A stretch of DNA of 7,463 nt from an uncultured Bacteroidales bacterium (GTDB lineage: Bacteria > Bacteroidota > Bacteroidia > Bacteroidales > UBA932), in NCBI GenBank assembly GCA_946184255.1, contig CAMHFA010000047.1, positions 1 through 7,463 on the forward strand. The letters run 5' to 3'. Position numbers and translations under genes: made by a program. This document shows, piece after piece, positions 1 to 6,470 of this stretch; the first letter of the stretch is position 1, and every line of letters begins with the position of its first letter. The notes under the pieces are model-generated. The model worked only from the letters and a program-made list of their open reading frames with translations, was not told the origin of the DNA and did no database searches.

Positions 1-7
1 CTATCCA

Positions 8-745
8 TCAGAAGACTAACAGGAAGAGGCCGGCAGCAACGGCGCAGCCGGTAAGAGGTCCAAGAATAGGAACCCAGCTGTAGCTCCAACCGCTTCCGCC
101 CTTTCCCTTGATAGGAAGAATGGCGTGAGCAAGACGTGGAGGAAAGTCACGGGCAGGATTGATTGCATAGCCGGTGGTTCCTCCAAGGGACATTCCTATG
201 GCGATTATGAGGCAGGTCACAGGAATAGCTCCAAGGCTTCCCATTCCTACTTCAGGGGTATTGCCGGAGGTGGCGAAGCATAGGATGATGAACACCAGGA
301 CAAAGGTGCCGATGGCTTCGCAGAAGAAGTTCCTCCATTTGTTCGCAATGGCCGGGATAGTGCAGAATGTCGAGAGCATAACTTCGGGAGAATCCGCAGT
401 GGCATCATAGTGATCCTTGAAGAAGAGATACACAAGCACGGCTCCGCAGAAACCACCGAGGAGTTGGGCGATGCAATAAGGAATCACCGATGACCAGGCG
501 AACTTTCCGGCCAGGGCAAGACCCACACTGACAGCCGGATTGAGATGGGCTCCTGAATAGGGGCCGCTCACGAAAACTCCCATCATCACGGCAAGACCCC
601 AAGCTATAGCCACTACGACCCAGCCAGCGCCTTTGGCTTTGGACTTTTCAAGACTCACGTTGGCGCAGACACCATCTCCCATGAGAATGAGGATCATTGT
701 GCCCAGGAATTCGAAGACACACTTTTGAAACAGAGTTATTTCCAT
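8..745 (-). CDS. glpF: Glycerol uptake facilitator (aquaglyceroporin, MIP family)
   Basis: This is an inner-membrane channel of 245 residues for facilitated diffusion of glycerol and similar small polyols. Both family signatures are present: SGAHLNPAVS (NPA at residues 69-71) and GYAINPARD (196-200). The Asp after the second NPAR box (D200) is typical of glycerol-type rather than water-type channels. Trp49 and Arg199 align with the glycerol selectivity filter of E. coli GlpF, but Tyr193 stands where E. coli has Phe200. About six hydrophobic segments plus the two half-helices can be followed, and the length is normal for the family. The start at 745 is chosen because a longer frame back to 871 would add 42 non-family residues and overlap the 3' end of glpK. 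A modest AGGA lies just upstream of this ATG. It follows glpK by 23 bp, so the two are very probably co-transcribed. Family assignment is secure; the exact solute is inferred from the neighbouring kinase. Confidence 0.96.
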   Translation of the reverse strand: MEITLFQKCVFEFLGTMILILMGDGVCANVSLEKSKAKGAGWVVVAIAWGLAVMMGVFVSGPYSGAHLNPAVSVGLALAGKFAWSSVIPYCIAQLLGGFCGAVLVYLFFKDHYDATADSPEVMLSTFCTIPAIANKWRNFFCEAIGTFVLVFIILCFATSGNTPEVGMGSLGAIPVTCLIIAIGMSLGGTTGYAINPARDFPPRLAHAILPIKGKGGSGWSYSWVPILGPLTGCAVAAGLFLLVF

Positions 746-768
746 ATTCCTAAGATATTTGGTTTCAA

Positions 769-2247
769 TTATTTGGAAAGACACCTGGAGACCGCATCGG
801 CCCAACCGGTCTTCTTTACTGCAACTTCCTCGATGGTGGCCTTGGGGGTAAAGGTCCTGTCGACCTGCCACTGGCTCTTAATCTCATCAAGACCGCTCCA
901 GAATCCGACTGCAAGACCTGCGAGGTAGCAGGCTCCGAGAGCTGTTGTCTCAGTGACCTTCGGCCTGATGACAGAGGTGTCAAGGATGTCGGATTGGAAC
1001 TGCATCATGAGATTGTCGGCAGAGGCACCTCCATCCACCTTGAGCTCAGCAATCGGCACACCCACATCATTTTCCATTGCCTTCACTATGTCCATAGTCT
1101 GGAAAGCGATACCTTCCAGGGTCGCCCTGGCAATATGGGCGGCAGTCGTTCCACGGGTTATACCGATAATTCCTCCCTTGGCGTTGGGATCCCAATATGG
1201 AGCGCCGAGGCCAGTCAGTGCCGGAACGAAATAGACACCGCCGCTGTCAGGGACAGTCGATGCAAGGGCTTCGATCTCAGAAGACGACTTGATGATCCCA
1301 AGTCCGTCCCTAAGCCACTGGACAGCAGAACCTCCTACGAAAATACTTCCTTCCAGGGCATAGTTGACTTCATCCCCTATCTTCCAGGCAACTGTGGTAA
1401 GAAGATTGTTCCTGGACATCACCGGAGCTTCTCCTGTGTTCATCAGTAGGAAGCAGCCCGTGCCGTAAGTGTTCTTGACGGCACCGGGATCGGTACACAT
1501 CTGGCCGAAGAGGGCTGACTGCTGATCCCCTGCCATTCCTCCGATAGGAACTGGACAATCGAATATCTCAGCGTCTGCATAGACCTCACTGCAGGAGCAA
1601 ACCCTTGGAAGCATCGACTCGGGAATCCCGAACAACTCCAGAAGCTCCTTATCCCACTCGAGGTCATGGATATTGAAGAGCATAGTCCTGGCTGCGTTGG
1701 TAACATCAGTGACATGTGTCTTACCGTTGGTAAGGTTCCAGACCAGCCATGAATCCACCGTTCCGAAACGGAGCTCTCCCCTTTCAGCCCTTTCCCTTGC
1801 GCCAGGAACATTCTCCAGGATCCAGCGAACCTTAGTGGCACTGAAATAGGCATCGATGATCAGTCCGGTCTTGGCACGAATCACGTCGGTAAGGCCCTTT
1901 GCCTTAAGTGAATCGCAATAAGGAGCAGTCCTTCTGTCCTGCCAGACTATTGCATTATGGACCGGTTTCCCGGTGACAGCATCCCAGACAATCGTGGTCT
2001 CCCTCTGGTTGGTTATTCCCACAGCAGCCAGATCCTCGCCTGAGATTCCCATCTTAACAAGAGCCTCGATGGCGACCTCACGTTCGGAAGACCAGATCTC
2101 CTCGGGATCATGCTCCACCAGGCCGGGACTTGGAAAGTACTGGGTAAACTCCTTCTGTGCAATGCTCATGATCGACCCCGCCCTGTCGAAAACTATGGCG
2201 CGGGATGAACTGGTGCCCTGGTCCAGGGCCAAGATGTATTTCTTCAT
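769..2247 (-). CDS. glpK: Glycerol kinase (FGGY family)
   Basis: This cytoplasmic enzyme transfers phosphate from ATP to glycerol, giving sn-glycerol-3-phosphate and trapping glycerol that enters through GlpF. The protein has 492 residues, the usual length. The N-terminal phosphate-binding motif [11 protein letters not shown] is at residues 6-16. The glycerol-contacting NQRETT is at 80-85, FGGY signature 1 ([13 protein letters not shown]) at 134-146, the catalytic-region [10 protein letters not shown] at 240-249, GLGAPYWDP at 346-354 and the C-terminal ATP-site [19 protein letters not shown] at 404-422. All expected active-site positions look intact. The segment just before GDQQ reads FDCPVPIGG and, by alignment from memory, lacks the Arg that binds the inhibitor fructose-1,6-bisphosphate in E. 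coli GlpK. The start ATG at 2247 gives the family N-terminus ([11 protein letters not shown]), although no clear Shine-Dalgarno precedes it. An 82-bp gap with a hairpin separates it from the upstream mannosidase gene, and glpF follows directly. Confidence 0.97.
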   Translation of the reverse strand: MKKYILALDQGTSSSRAIVFDRAGSIMSIAQKEFTQYFPSPGLVEHDPEEIWSSEREVAIEALVKMGISGEDLAAVGITNQRETTIVWDAVTGKPVHNAIVWQDRRTAPYCDSLKAKGLTDVIRAKTGLIIDAYFSATKVRWILENVPGARERAERGELRFGTVDSWLVWNLTNGKTHVTDVTNAARTMLFNIHDLEWDKELLELFGIPESMLPRVCSCSEVYADAEIFDCPVPIGGMAGDQQSALFGQMCTDPGAVKNTYGTGCFLLMNTGEAPVMSRNNLLTTVAWKIGDEVNYALEGSIFVGGSAVQWLRDGLGIIKSSSEIEALASTVPDSGGVYFVPALTGLGAPYWDPNAKGGIIGITRGTTAAHIARATLEGIAFQTMDIVKAMENDVGVPIAELKVDGGASADNLMMQFQSDILDTSVIRPKVTETTALGACYLAGLAVGFWSGLDEIKSQWQVDRTFTPKATIEEVAVKKTGWADAVSRCLSK

Positions 2248-2268
2248 AGAGATGGTATGTGATTAATC

Positions 2269-2293
2269 ATGGGGCGGGAAACTCCCGCTCCAT
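2269..2293 (-). other. Stem-loop between the GH92 gene and glpK
   Basis: An 11-bp inverted repeat (2269-2279 against 2283-2293) closes a 3-nt loop and is GC-rich in its core. Pair 2273/2289 is G-U if the + strand is transcribed and an A/C mismatch in the minus-strand transcript. In the direction of the flanking genes it is not followed by a run of U, so it does not look like a standard intrinsic terminator. It ends about 21 nt before the glpK start codon. It could be an mRNA stability or processing element at the mannosidase/glpK boundary, a weak attenuator, or a binding site. The structure is seen directly; its role is unknown. Confidence 0.5.
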
Positions 2294-2329
2294 AAAGATA
2301 ATAAATAATCCGCAGAATCGTCTATTTTT

Positions 2330-4654
2330 CTACTTGAAGTCGTCAGAGAGACTGATCCGAAGCTTCCCTCCTTTGACTACTTCACTGAACGGAACCATGA
2401 AACCATGGTTGGTCTTGCCATTAAGGGAGACATCCTTTATGTAGATGTCATTCTTTATGTCGTCTGCAGAGGTAAGGATCGTGAAACGACGGCCTTTATA
2501 ATAGTCCCTGTTCAGTTTCACAGACACTTTCTTGAAAAGAGGACTTCCTATACAGAATTCAGGATCCGGAGCTGTCAGTCCTTTCACGTCGAACAGTCCG
2601 ATTGAAGACATAACGTACCAGGCTCCAAGCTGTCCCTGGTCCTCATCCTGGCCATAGCCGTAGCCATGAACAGGTTCGTCTCCATAGAACTCATCGCAGA
2701 TTGCCCTGACCCATTTCTGGGTAAGCCAGGGCTTTCCAGAATAATTGAAGAGCCATGAAATGTGAAGGTTTGGCTGGTTGCCATGGTTATATAATGCCTG
2801 GAGGCCTGAGAACGCATCGATTACCTTGCCTCCTCCGAAGATGCTTTCCCGGGAGATTTCGAACGACTTGTCCAGCCTGTTATTAAACTCATCAGTTCCG
2901 ACCATGGAAACAAGAGTCTCTATGTCATGAGGGACATAGTACGTGTACTGGATTGCATTACCTTCCTGGAAACCGATCCATGGAGCCGAAGGATCGAACT
3001 CCTCAAGGAACCTTCCGTCAGCCCATTTCGGTCTGATGAGTTTTGTCTCAGGATCGAAGAGGTTCTTCCAGCCGTCGGACAGACGGATCAACCTGGAGTA
3101 ATCCTCATCCTTTCCAAGAGCCTTGGCGAACTGCGCAACCGCATAGGTACTGAATGAATATTCCATAGTGTGGGAAGCCGAAAAACGGGATCCCTCACGG
3201 GTGTTGTCTATACGTAGTCCCGGGGTAAACGGAGAATAGCCATATTTCACGAACAGCCCGACATCCAGTTTCCCTGCACCTTCCGGACGGTTTTCAGATT
3301 CAATCTCATTCTTCAATGCCGCCTCATAACCCAATTCCACATCGAAGTTCCGAATCCCACAGTTGTAGGCAGAGGCAATGGCAAGACTGACGAAATTGGT
3401 TCCGACGCCCGAGACATATTTGCTGCAGGCTATTCCATCTCCCAACCATCCGGAATCCTGGTAAACAAGCAACTGGCTAGAAACCCAGTCGGCATAATAC
3501 TCAGGATAGGCAATGGCCCACAACTGGGTAAGGTTCCAAAAAGCTCCCCAAATCGCATCAGTATTGTAATGGTTGAATTCGGGACGACCTTTCGAATCGG
3601 TGGGAATCTGGCCTACAGACCCGTCATTCCTCGGATATGCGCCATTCACATCGCTAGCCAGCCCACGTCCCAAGAGTGCATGGAACAATCCCGTGTAGAA
3701 CTTGGTCATGTCCGAGGGAGTTCCTCCCTCGACCTTTATCCTGCCGAGATATTTGTCCCAAATTCTTTCAGCATTCTTCCTGGCCCTGTCGAAGGAAAGG
3801 TTCCGGGCTTCAGAGTCGAGATTCAGACGGGCATTCTCAACCGAAGTATATGAGAGGCCTATCTTTACAGTGACCGCCTCACCTGCCTTGGTATTGAAAT
3901 CCAGGTACATGCCTGCACCAACTCCTTCTGCCGATGTGGAGCCGGGAACAACGTCACTACGATGGAATGTTCCCATCGAAGAAGGAACCTTGTCAAGCAC
4001 GGCGCTGAAATACATGGTCAAGTCGGCATCGGGCTGATAGTTGCGGACATAGACAGGATAGGTTGTAACCCATCCTTCCACCCGCCCATCTTCGGTGAGG
4101 ACGACTTGGGCGTCACGGACTCCCCCGCTTTCCCCAAGTTTGTTTCCTATGTCGAAGATGATATGGCTCTGTCCTGATTCAGGAAAGGTGAACCGTTGGA
4201 ACGCAACCCTCTTTGTGGCAGTAAGCTCCGCTTTTATACCATAGTCTTTCAATACCACTGAATAATAACCGGGTCTGGCGTGCTCGTCTGCCTTGTCGAA
4301 ATTAGAGCGGTAGCCACCTTCGACATCGTCCAACTCTCCAGGCACGGTACAAAGTTCTCCTATGGTTGGCATAAGCATAACGCCACCGATTTGGAATTCA
4401 TGAAAACATGCAAAGCCTTCTATGGAAGAATGCCTGGCATCATAACCGACAGCCTGCCACCCACCGGCATTACCTTCATGGCCGTTGGTGGATGGAGCAG
4501 GTTTCGCCATGCCGAAAGGGACGGCAGCCGGAGTGTAGAAGAACCAGCGTGAATGGGCTGTGCCGATTCCTGGATCGACCCAGTCCGAAGGACGTGTGGC
4601 AAACACTGACAACGGCAGCAAAAGAATAGCCAGCAATAACAAACGTGTCTTCAT
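2330..4654 (-). CDS. Secreted GH92 family alpha-mannosidase
   Basis: This is a calcium-dependent, inverting exo-alpha-mannosidase of glycoside hydrolase family 92, a family that trims alpha-mannosyl linkages of N-glycans and mannans. The 774-residue length is typical. Residues 1-19 form a type I signal peptide (hydrophobic LLLLAILLLPLSVFA, cleavage after A19) with no lipobox Cys, so a soluble periplasmic or secreted location is expected. The N-terminal beta-domain holds family motifs such as FYTPAAVPFG (39-48), ARPGYYSV (126-133) and ELTATKRV (143-150). The helical catalytic domain has HYNTDAIWGAFW (362-373), EGNAIQYTYYVPHD (564-577), GNQPNLHISWLFNY (625-638) and GQDEDQGQLGAWYV (668-681). E564 is the probable general acid and D670/D672 the probable base pair; their spacing agrees with what I recall for BT3990 (Glu533, Asp642, Asp644). 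It starts 7 bp after the isomerase fusion gene, so they form one operon. Linkage specificity (alpha-1,2, 1,3, 1,4 or other) cannot be read from the sequence. Confidence 0.95.
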   Translation of the reverse strand: MKTRLLLLAILLLPLSVFATRPSDWVDPGIGTAHSRWFFYTPAAVPFGMAKPAPSTNGHEGNAGGWQAVGYDARHSSIEGFACFHEFQIGGVMLMPTIGELCTVPGELDDVEGGYRSNFDKADEHARPGYYSVVLKDYGIKAELTATKRVAFQRFTFPESGQSHIIFDIGNKLGESGGVRDAQVVLTEDGRVEGWVTTYPVYVRNYQPDADLTMYFSAVLDKVPSSMGTFHRSDVVPGSTSAEGVGAGMYLDFNTKAGEAVTVKIGLSYTSVENARLNLDSEARNLSFDRARKNAERIWDKYLGRIKVEGGTPSDMTKFYTGLFHALLGRGLASDVNGAYPRNDGSVGQIPTDSKGRPEFNHYNTDAIWGAFWNLTQLWAIAYPEYYADWVSSQLLVYQDSGWLGDGIACSKYVSGVGTNFVSLAIASAYNCGIRNFDVELGYEAALKNEIESENRPEGAGKLDVGLFVKYGYSPFTPGLRIDNTREGSRFSASHTMEYSFSTYAVAQFAKALGKDEDYSRLIRLSDGWKNLFDPETKLIRPKWADGRFLEEFDPSAPWIGFQEGNAIQYTYYVPHDIETLVSMVGTDEFNNRLDKSFEISRESIFGGGKVIDAFSGLQALYNHGNQPNLHISWLFNYSGKPWLTQKWVRAICDEFYGDEPVHGYGYGQDEDQGQLGAWYVMSSIGLFDVKGLTAPDPEFCIGSPLFKKVSVKLNRDYYKGRRFTILTSADDIKNDIYIKDVSLNGKTNHGFMVPFSEVVKGGKLRISLSDDFK

Positions 4655-4661
4655 ATGTCGA

Positions 4662-6431
4662 TTATTTCATGAATGCAACAACTATCTTCTCTTCTTGGCC
4701 GGTCTCGTTGATCACTTCATAGCTTCCTGCATCAGCACTTACCACAAGGGTCTCCCCGTAAGTAAGGGCATAGTTTCCACCATTTGCTGTCCTGACCTCC
4801 GCCCTTGGTCCTTCCACCAAGTTGATTACATTGCATTTCCCGTCAGTCTCCCTGTGGATCCTGCTGGAAAAAGTATAACGGTGGACATCGTAGGAATGGT
4901 TCCTGTGTGTTGAAAGATGTTCCAGAATCCAGTCTTCCCCACGCTCTATGACAGAAGGATGACATACCAGTTCCCTTTTGACGACATCCCCCTGTCTGTC
5001 GAAACAGAGGTTATCCATTGCCCTGTCTATATTAAGGGGACGTGGTTTCCCATCAAGGTCAAGGGCGAGCCAGTCATACATCTTGAAAGTAAAGATGTAG
5101 GGTGTAGTACTTATCTCCAACACCATATTATTTCGGCCGGCACTGTGAAGTGTCCCCGGAGGAATCAGGAACAGGTCGTGCTTGTGAGCCGTCTCACTGT
5201 TGATGTATTTATTGACATCCAGTTCAGTACCGTTCCGGTAGCTGTTATTCAAGGCCTCCCTGAAAGAATCCTTGTCAACACCTTCCTTGAAACCGAGGTA
5301 AACTGATGCATTCTCCTTGGTGTCAAGAATATAGTAAGTCTCCTCCTGAGTCAGGACCTCCCCGAACCGGCTCCTGATAAACGGGAGTTGAGGATGACAC
5401 TGGACGGACAGGTTCCTCCCGTCGAAAGTGTCCAGATAATCCATCCTGATAGGGAATTCATCCTTATATTCGGCATAACAGTCCTTTCCGACAACCTTCT
5501 CTCCTCCCCTGTACATCAGGAAATCGAAGGAAATCTCCAGCATATTGCCACCTCCGCTGAATATCAGGCCATTCTCCGGAACAATCAATTCGAATGACCA
5601 GGCATAGTTCTTAGCTTCCCTGGACAGGTCGGGTATGTGCTCCTTAATCCATGTTCCACCCCATGCACCCGGTTCGAACCATGGCCTTACCCTGAATGCG
5701 TTTTCTGCCATCCTGTCGAGTCCGCTCCTGACACAGTCCCCTTCCGCCCATGTGACGGTGTCCTCTCTCTGACCGTCAACGAATATGTCAATCTCCGGAA
5801 GGAAGGCTTTCTTATGGCGGTTAAGTACGACCCAATCCACGAAGTAACACCTCTTGTACATTTTTTTATGATGCTCGGGAGCATTGGCGCCCAGATTCGT
5901 TATGCTGCCGGCACGGTTACGGAACTGGATCTCGTTCTTTGGGATATCGACATACAGTTTAAGCCCTTCCAATCCCGTCAAAAAGGCCCCCGGGCCGTAA
6001 ATGACAGTCATGCCGTCGAAATCCGACATATTCCGGACACTCTCCATCTTGGATCCGTCAAAGAAATCCCGGAGTTCCAAGGATGTACGGAATCCGAACA
6101 AAGGGTCGTCTCCACCCAGGAAAGGAGCCACCATCTTTTCAAGATCTTCTGACGGCTTCAGGAATAACGAAATGTCTATCAGCCTTATCTTTATCCCGGT
6201 CTTTTCTATTTCGTCCTGAAACCCGGCGACGAACAAATCGAACCTTACTCCCTGGTAACCATCAACAAGCACAAGCTTCTCCCCGATCAGCCTGTCTGCA
6301 AGGCTTACATAACCGACTGACACCTTCCCATCTCCCAGTTCCTGGGTCGGATAAAGGTCATAGGAGTATTCTCCACACTTCTGCTTCTTAACAGGAAGGA
6401 TTGTCTGAGTAGTTTCCCTCAATGTTTCCAT
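4662..6431 (-). CDS. Class I mannose-6-phosphate isomerase with an N-terminal kinase-like domain
   Basis: The C-terminal half (about residues 247-589) is a manA-like, zinc-dependent cupin isomerase interconverting mannose-6-phosphate and fructose-6-phosphate. It opens with PGAWGGTWIKEHIP (254-267), matching the WGG start of small class I enzymes. The probable zinc ligands are H346 in SVQCHP, E364 in EETYYIL and H429 in PPGTLHSAG. The substrate-side MYDWLALDLDGKPRPLNID (451-469) is also intact. The total length of 589 is nearly double that of B. subtilis ManA. Residues 1 to about 246 form an extra domain with segments such as LVLVDGYQGVRFD (53-65), VIYGPGAF (143-150), KLYVDIPKNEIQFR (158-171) and YFVDWVV (196-202). 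These resemble a uridine-kinase-like P-loop fold, but no Walker A (GxxxxGK[ST]) is seen, so that domain is probably not a conventional kinase. The ATG at 6431 is the only start before an in-frame stop about 20 bp upstream. First gene of the leftward group; cytoplasmic. Isomerase assignment is strong; the N-terminal fold is inference. Confidence 0.87.
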   Translation of the reverse strand: METLRETTQTILPVKKQKCGEYSYDLYPTQELGDGKVSVGYVSLADRLIGEKLVLVDGYQGVRFDLFVAGFQDEIEKTGIKIRLIDISLFLKPSEDLEKMVAPFLGGDDPLFGFRTSLELRDFFDGSKMESVRNMSDFDGMTVIYGPGAFLTGLEGLKLYVDIPKNEIQFRNRAGSITNLGANAPEHHKKMYKRCYFVDWVVLNRHKKAFLPEIDIFVDGQREDTVTWAEGDCVRSGLDRMAENAFRVRPWFEPGAWGGTWIKEHIPDLSREAKNYAWSFELIVPENGLIFSGGGNMLEISFDFLMYRGGEKVVGKDCYAEYKDEFPIRMDYLDTFDGRNLSVQCHPQLPFIRSRFGEVLTQEETYYILDTKENASVYLGFKEGVDKDSFREALNNSYRNGTELDVNKYINSETAHKHDLFLIPPGTLHSAGRNNMVLEISTTPYIFTFKMYDWLALDLDGKPRPLNIDRAMDNLCFDRQGDVVKRELVCHPSVIERGEDWILEHLSTHRNHSYDVHRYTFSSRIHRETDGKCNVINLVEGPRAEVRTANGGNYALTYGETLVVSADAGSYEVINETGQEEKIVVAFMK

Positions 6432-6436
6432 AAAGA

Positions 6437-6444
6437 CAAAGGTA
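6437..6444 (-). promoter_or_regulatory. Candidate Bacteroidota -7 box for the leftward operon
   Basis: The minus strand reads TACCTTTG here, a full match to the TAnnTTTG element of the Bacteroidota housekeeping sigma factor. Only 5 bp separate it from the isomerase start codon, so transcription would begin at or almost at the ATG and the mRNA would be leaderless or nearly so. No TTTG-like -33 box is found at normal spacing, which lowers confidence. Confidence 0.35.
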
Positions 6445-6450
6445 TGTAAT

Positions 6451-6467
6451 TATTTGTTTATATTTGT
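6451..6467. repeat. Direct repeat TATTTGT x2 in the divergent spacer
   Basis: TATTTGT occurs at 6451-6457 and again at 6461-6467, exactly one 10-bp helical turn apart. In addition, TGTAAT occurs at 6445-6450 and 6465-6470, two turns apart. In-phase repeats between divergent genes can be operator half-sites, but the tract is AT-rich and chance is a real alternative. No regulator gene is in view. Confidence 0.3.
6459..6466 (+). promoter_or_regulatory. Candidate Bacteroidota -7 box for the ROK kinase gene
   Basis: The + strand reads TATATTTG, a full match to TAnnTTTG, ending 4 bp before the ROK kinase ATG. A start of transcription 6-7 nt downstream would give a leaderless message, in keeping with the lack of any Shine-Dalgarno sequence. 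No -33 TTTG is visible at the usual distance upstream, so this remains a candidate only. Confidence 0.35.
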
Positions 6468-6470
6468 AAT

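Noticed and set aside
746..871. N-terminal extension of glpF back to an ATG at 871
   Set aside because: The extra 42 residues have no MIP-family character and overlap the last 34 codons and stop of glpK. The ATG at 745 has an AGGA upstream and gives the normal family N-terminus.
994..1449. 151-codon open frame on the + strand inside glpK
   Set aside because: It is antisense to conserved GlpK motifs and its product has no recognisable family features.
2269..2293. Intrinsic terminator ending the mannosidase transcript
   Set aside because: The hairpin is stable, but the minus-strand sequence after it (GATTAATCACATACC) has no U run.
2293..2300. TATCTTTA on the minus strand as a -7 box for a separate glpK promoter
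   Set aside because: It matches TAnnTTTG at 5 of 6 fixed positions, has no -33 TTTG at normal spacing, and would place the transcription start inside the hairpin at 2269-2293. It is possible but too weak to annotate.
5637..6152. 171-codon open frame on the + strand inside the isomerase fusion gene
   Set aside because: It lies wholly antisense to a strongly supported coding region, shows no recognisable domain and is rich in Pro, Arg and Ser as expected of a shadow frame.
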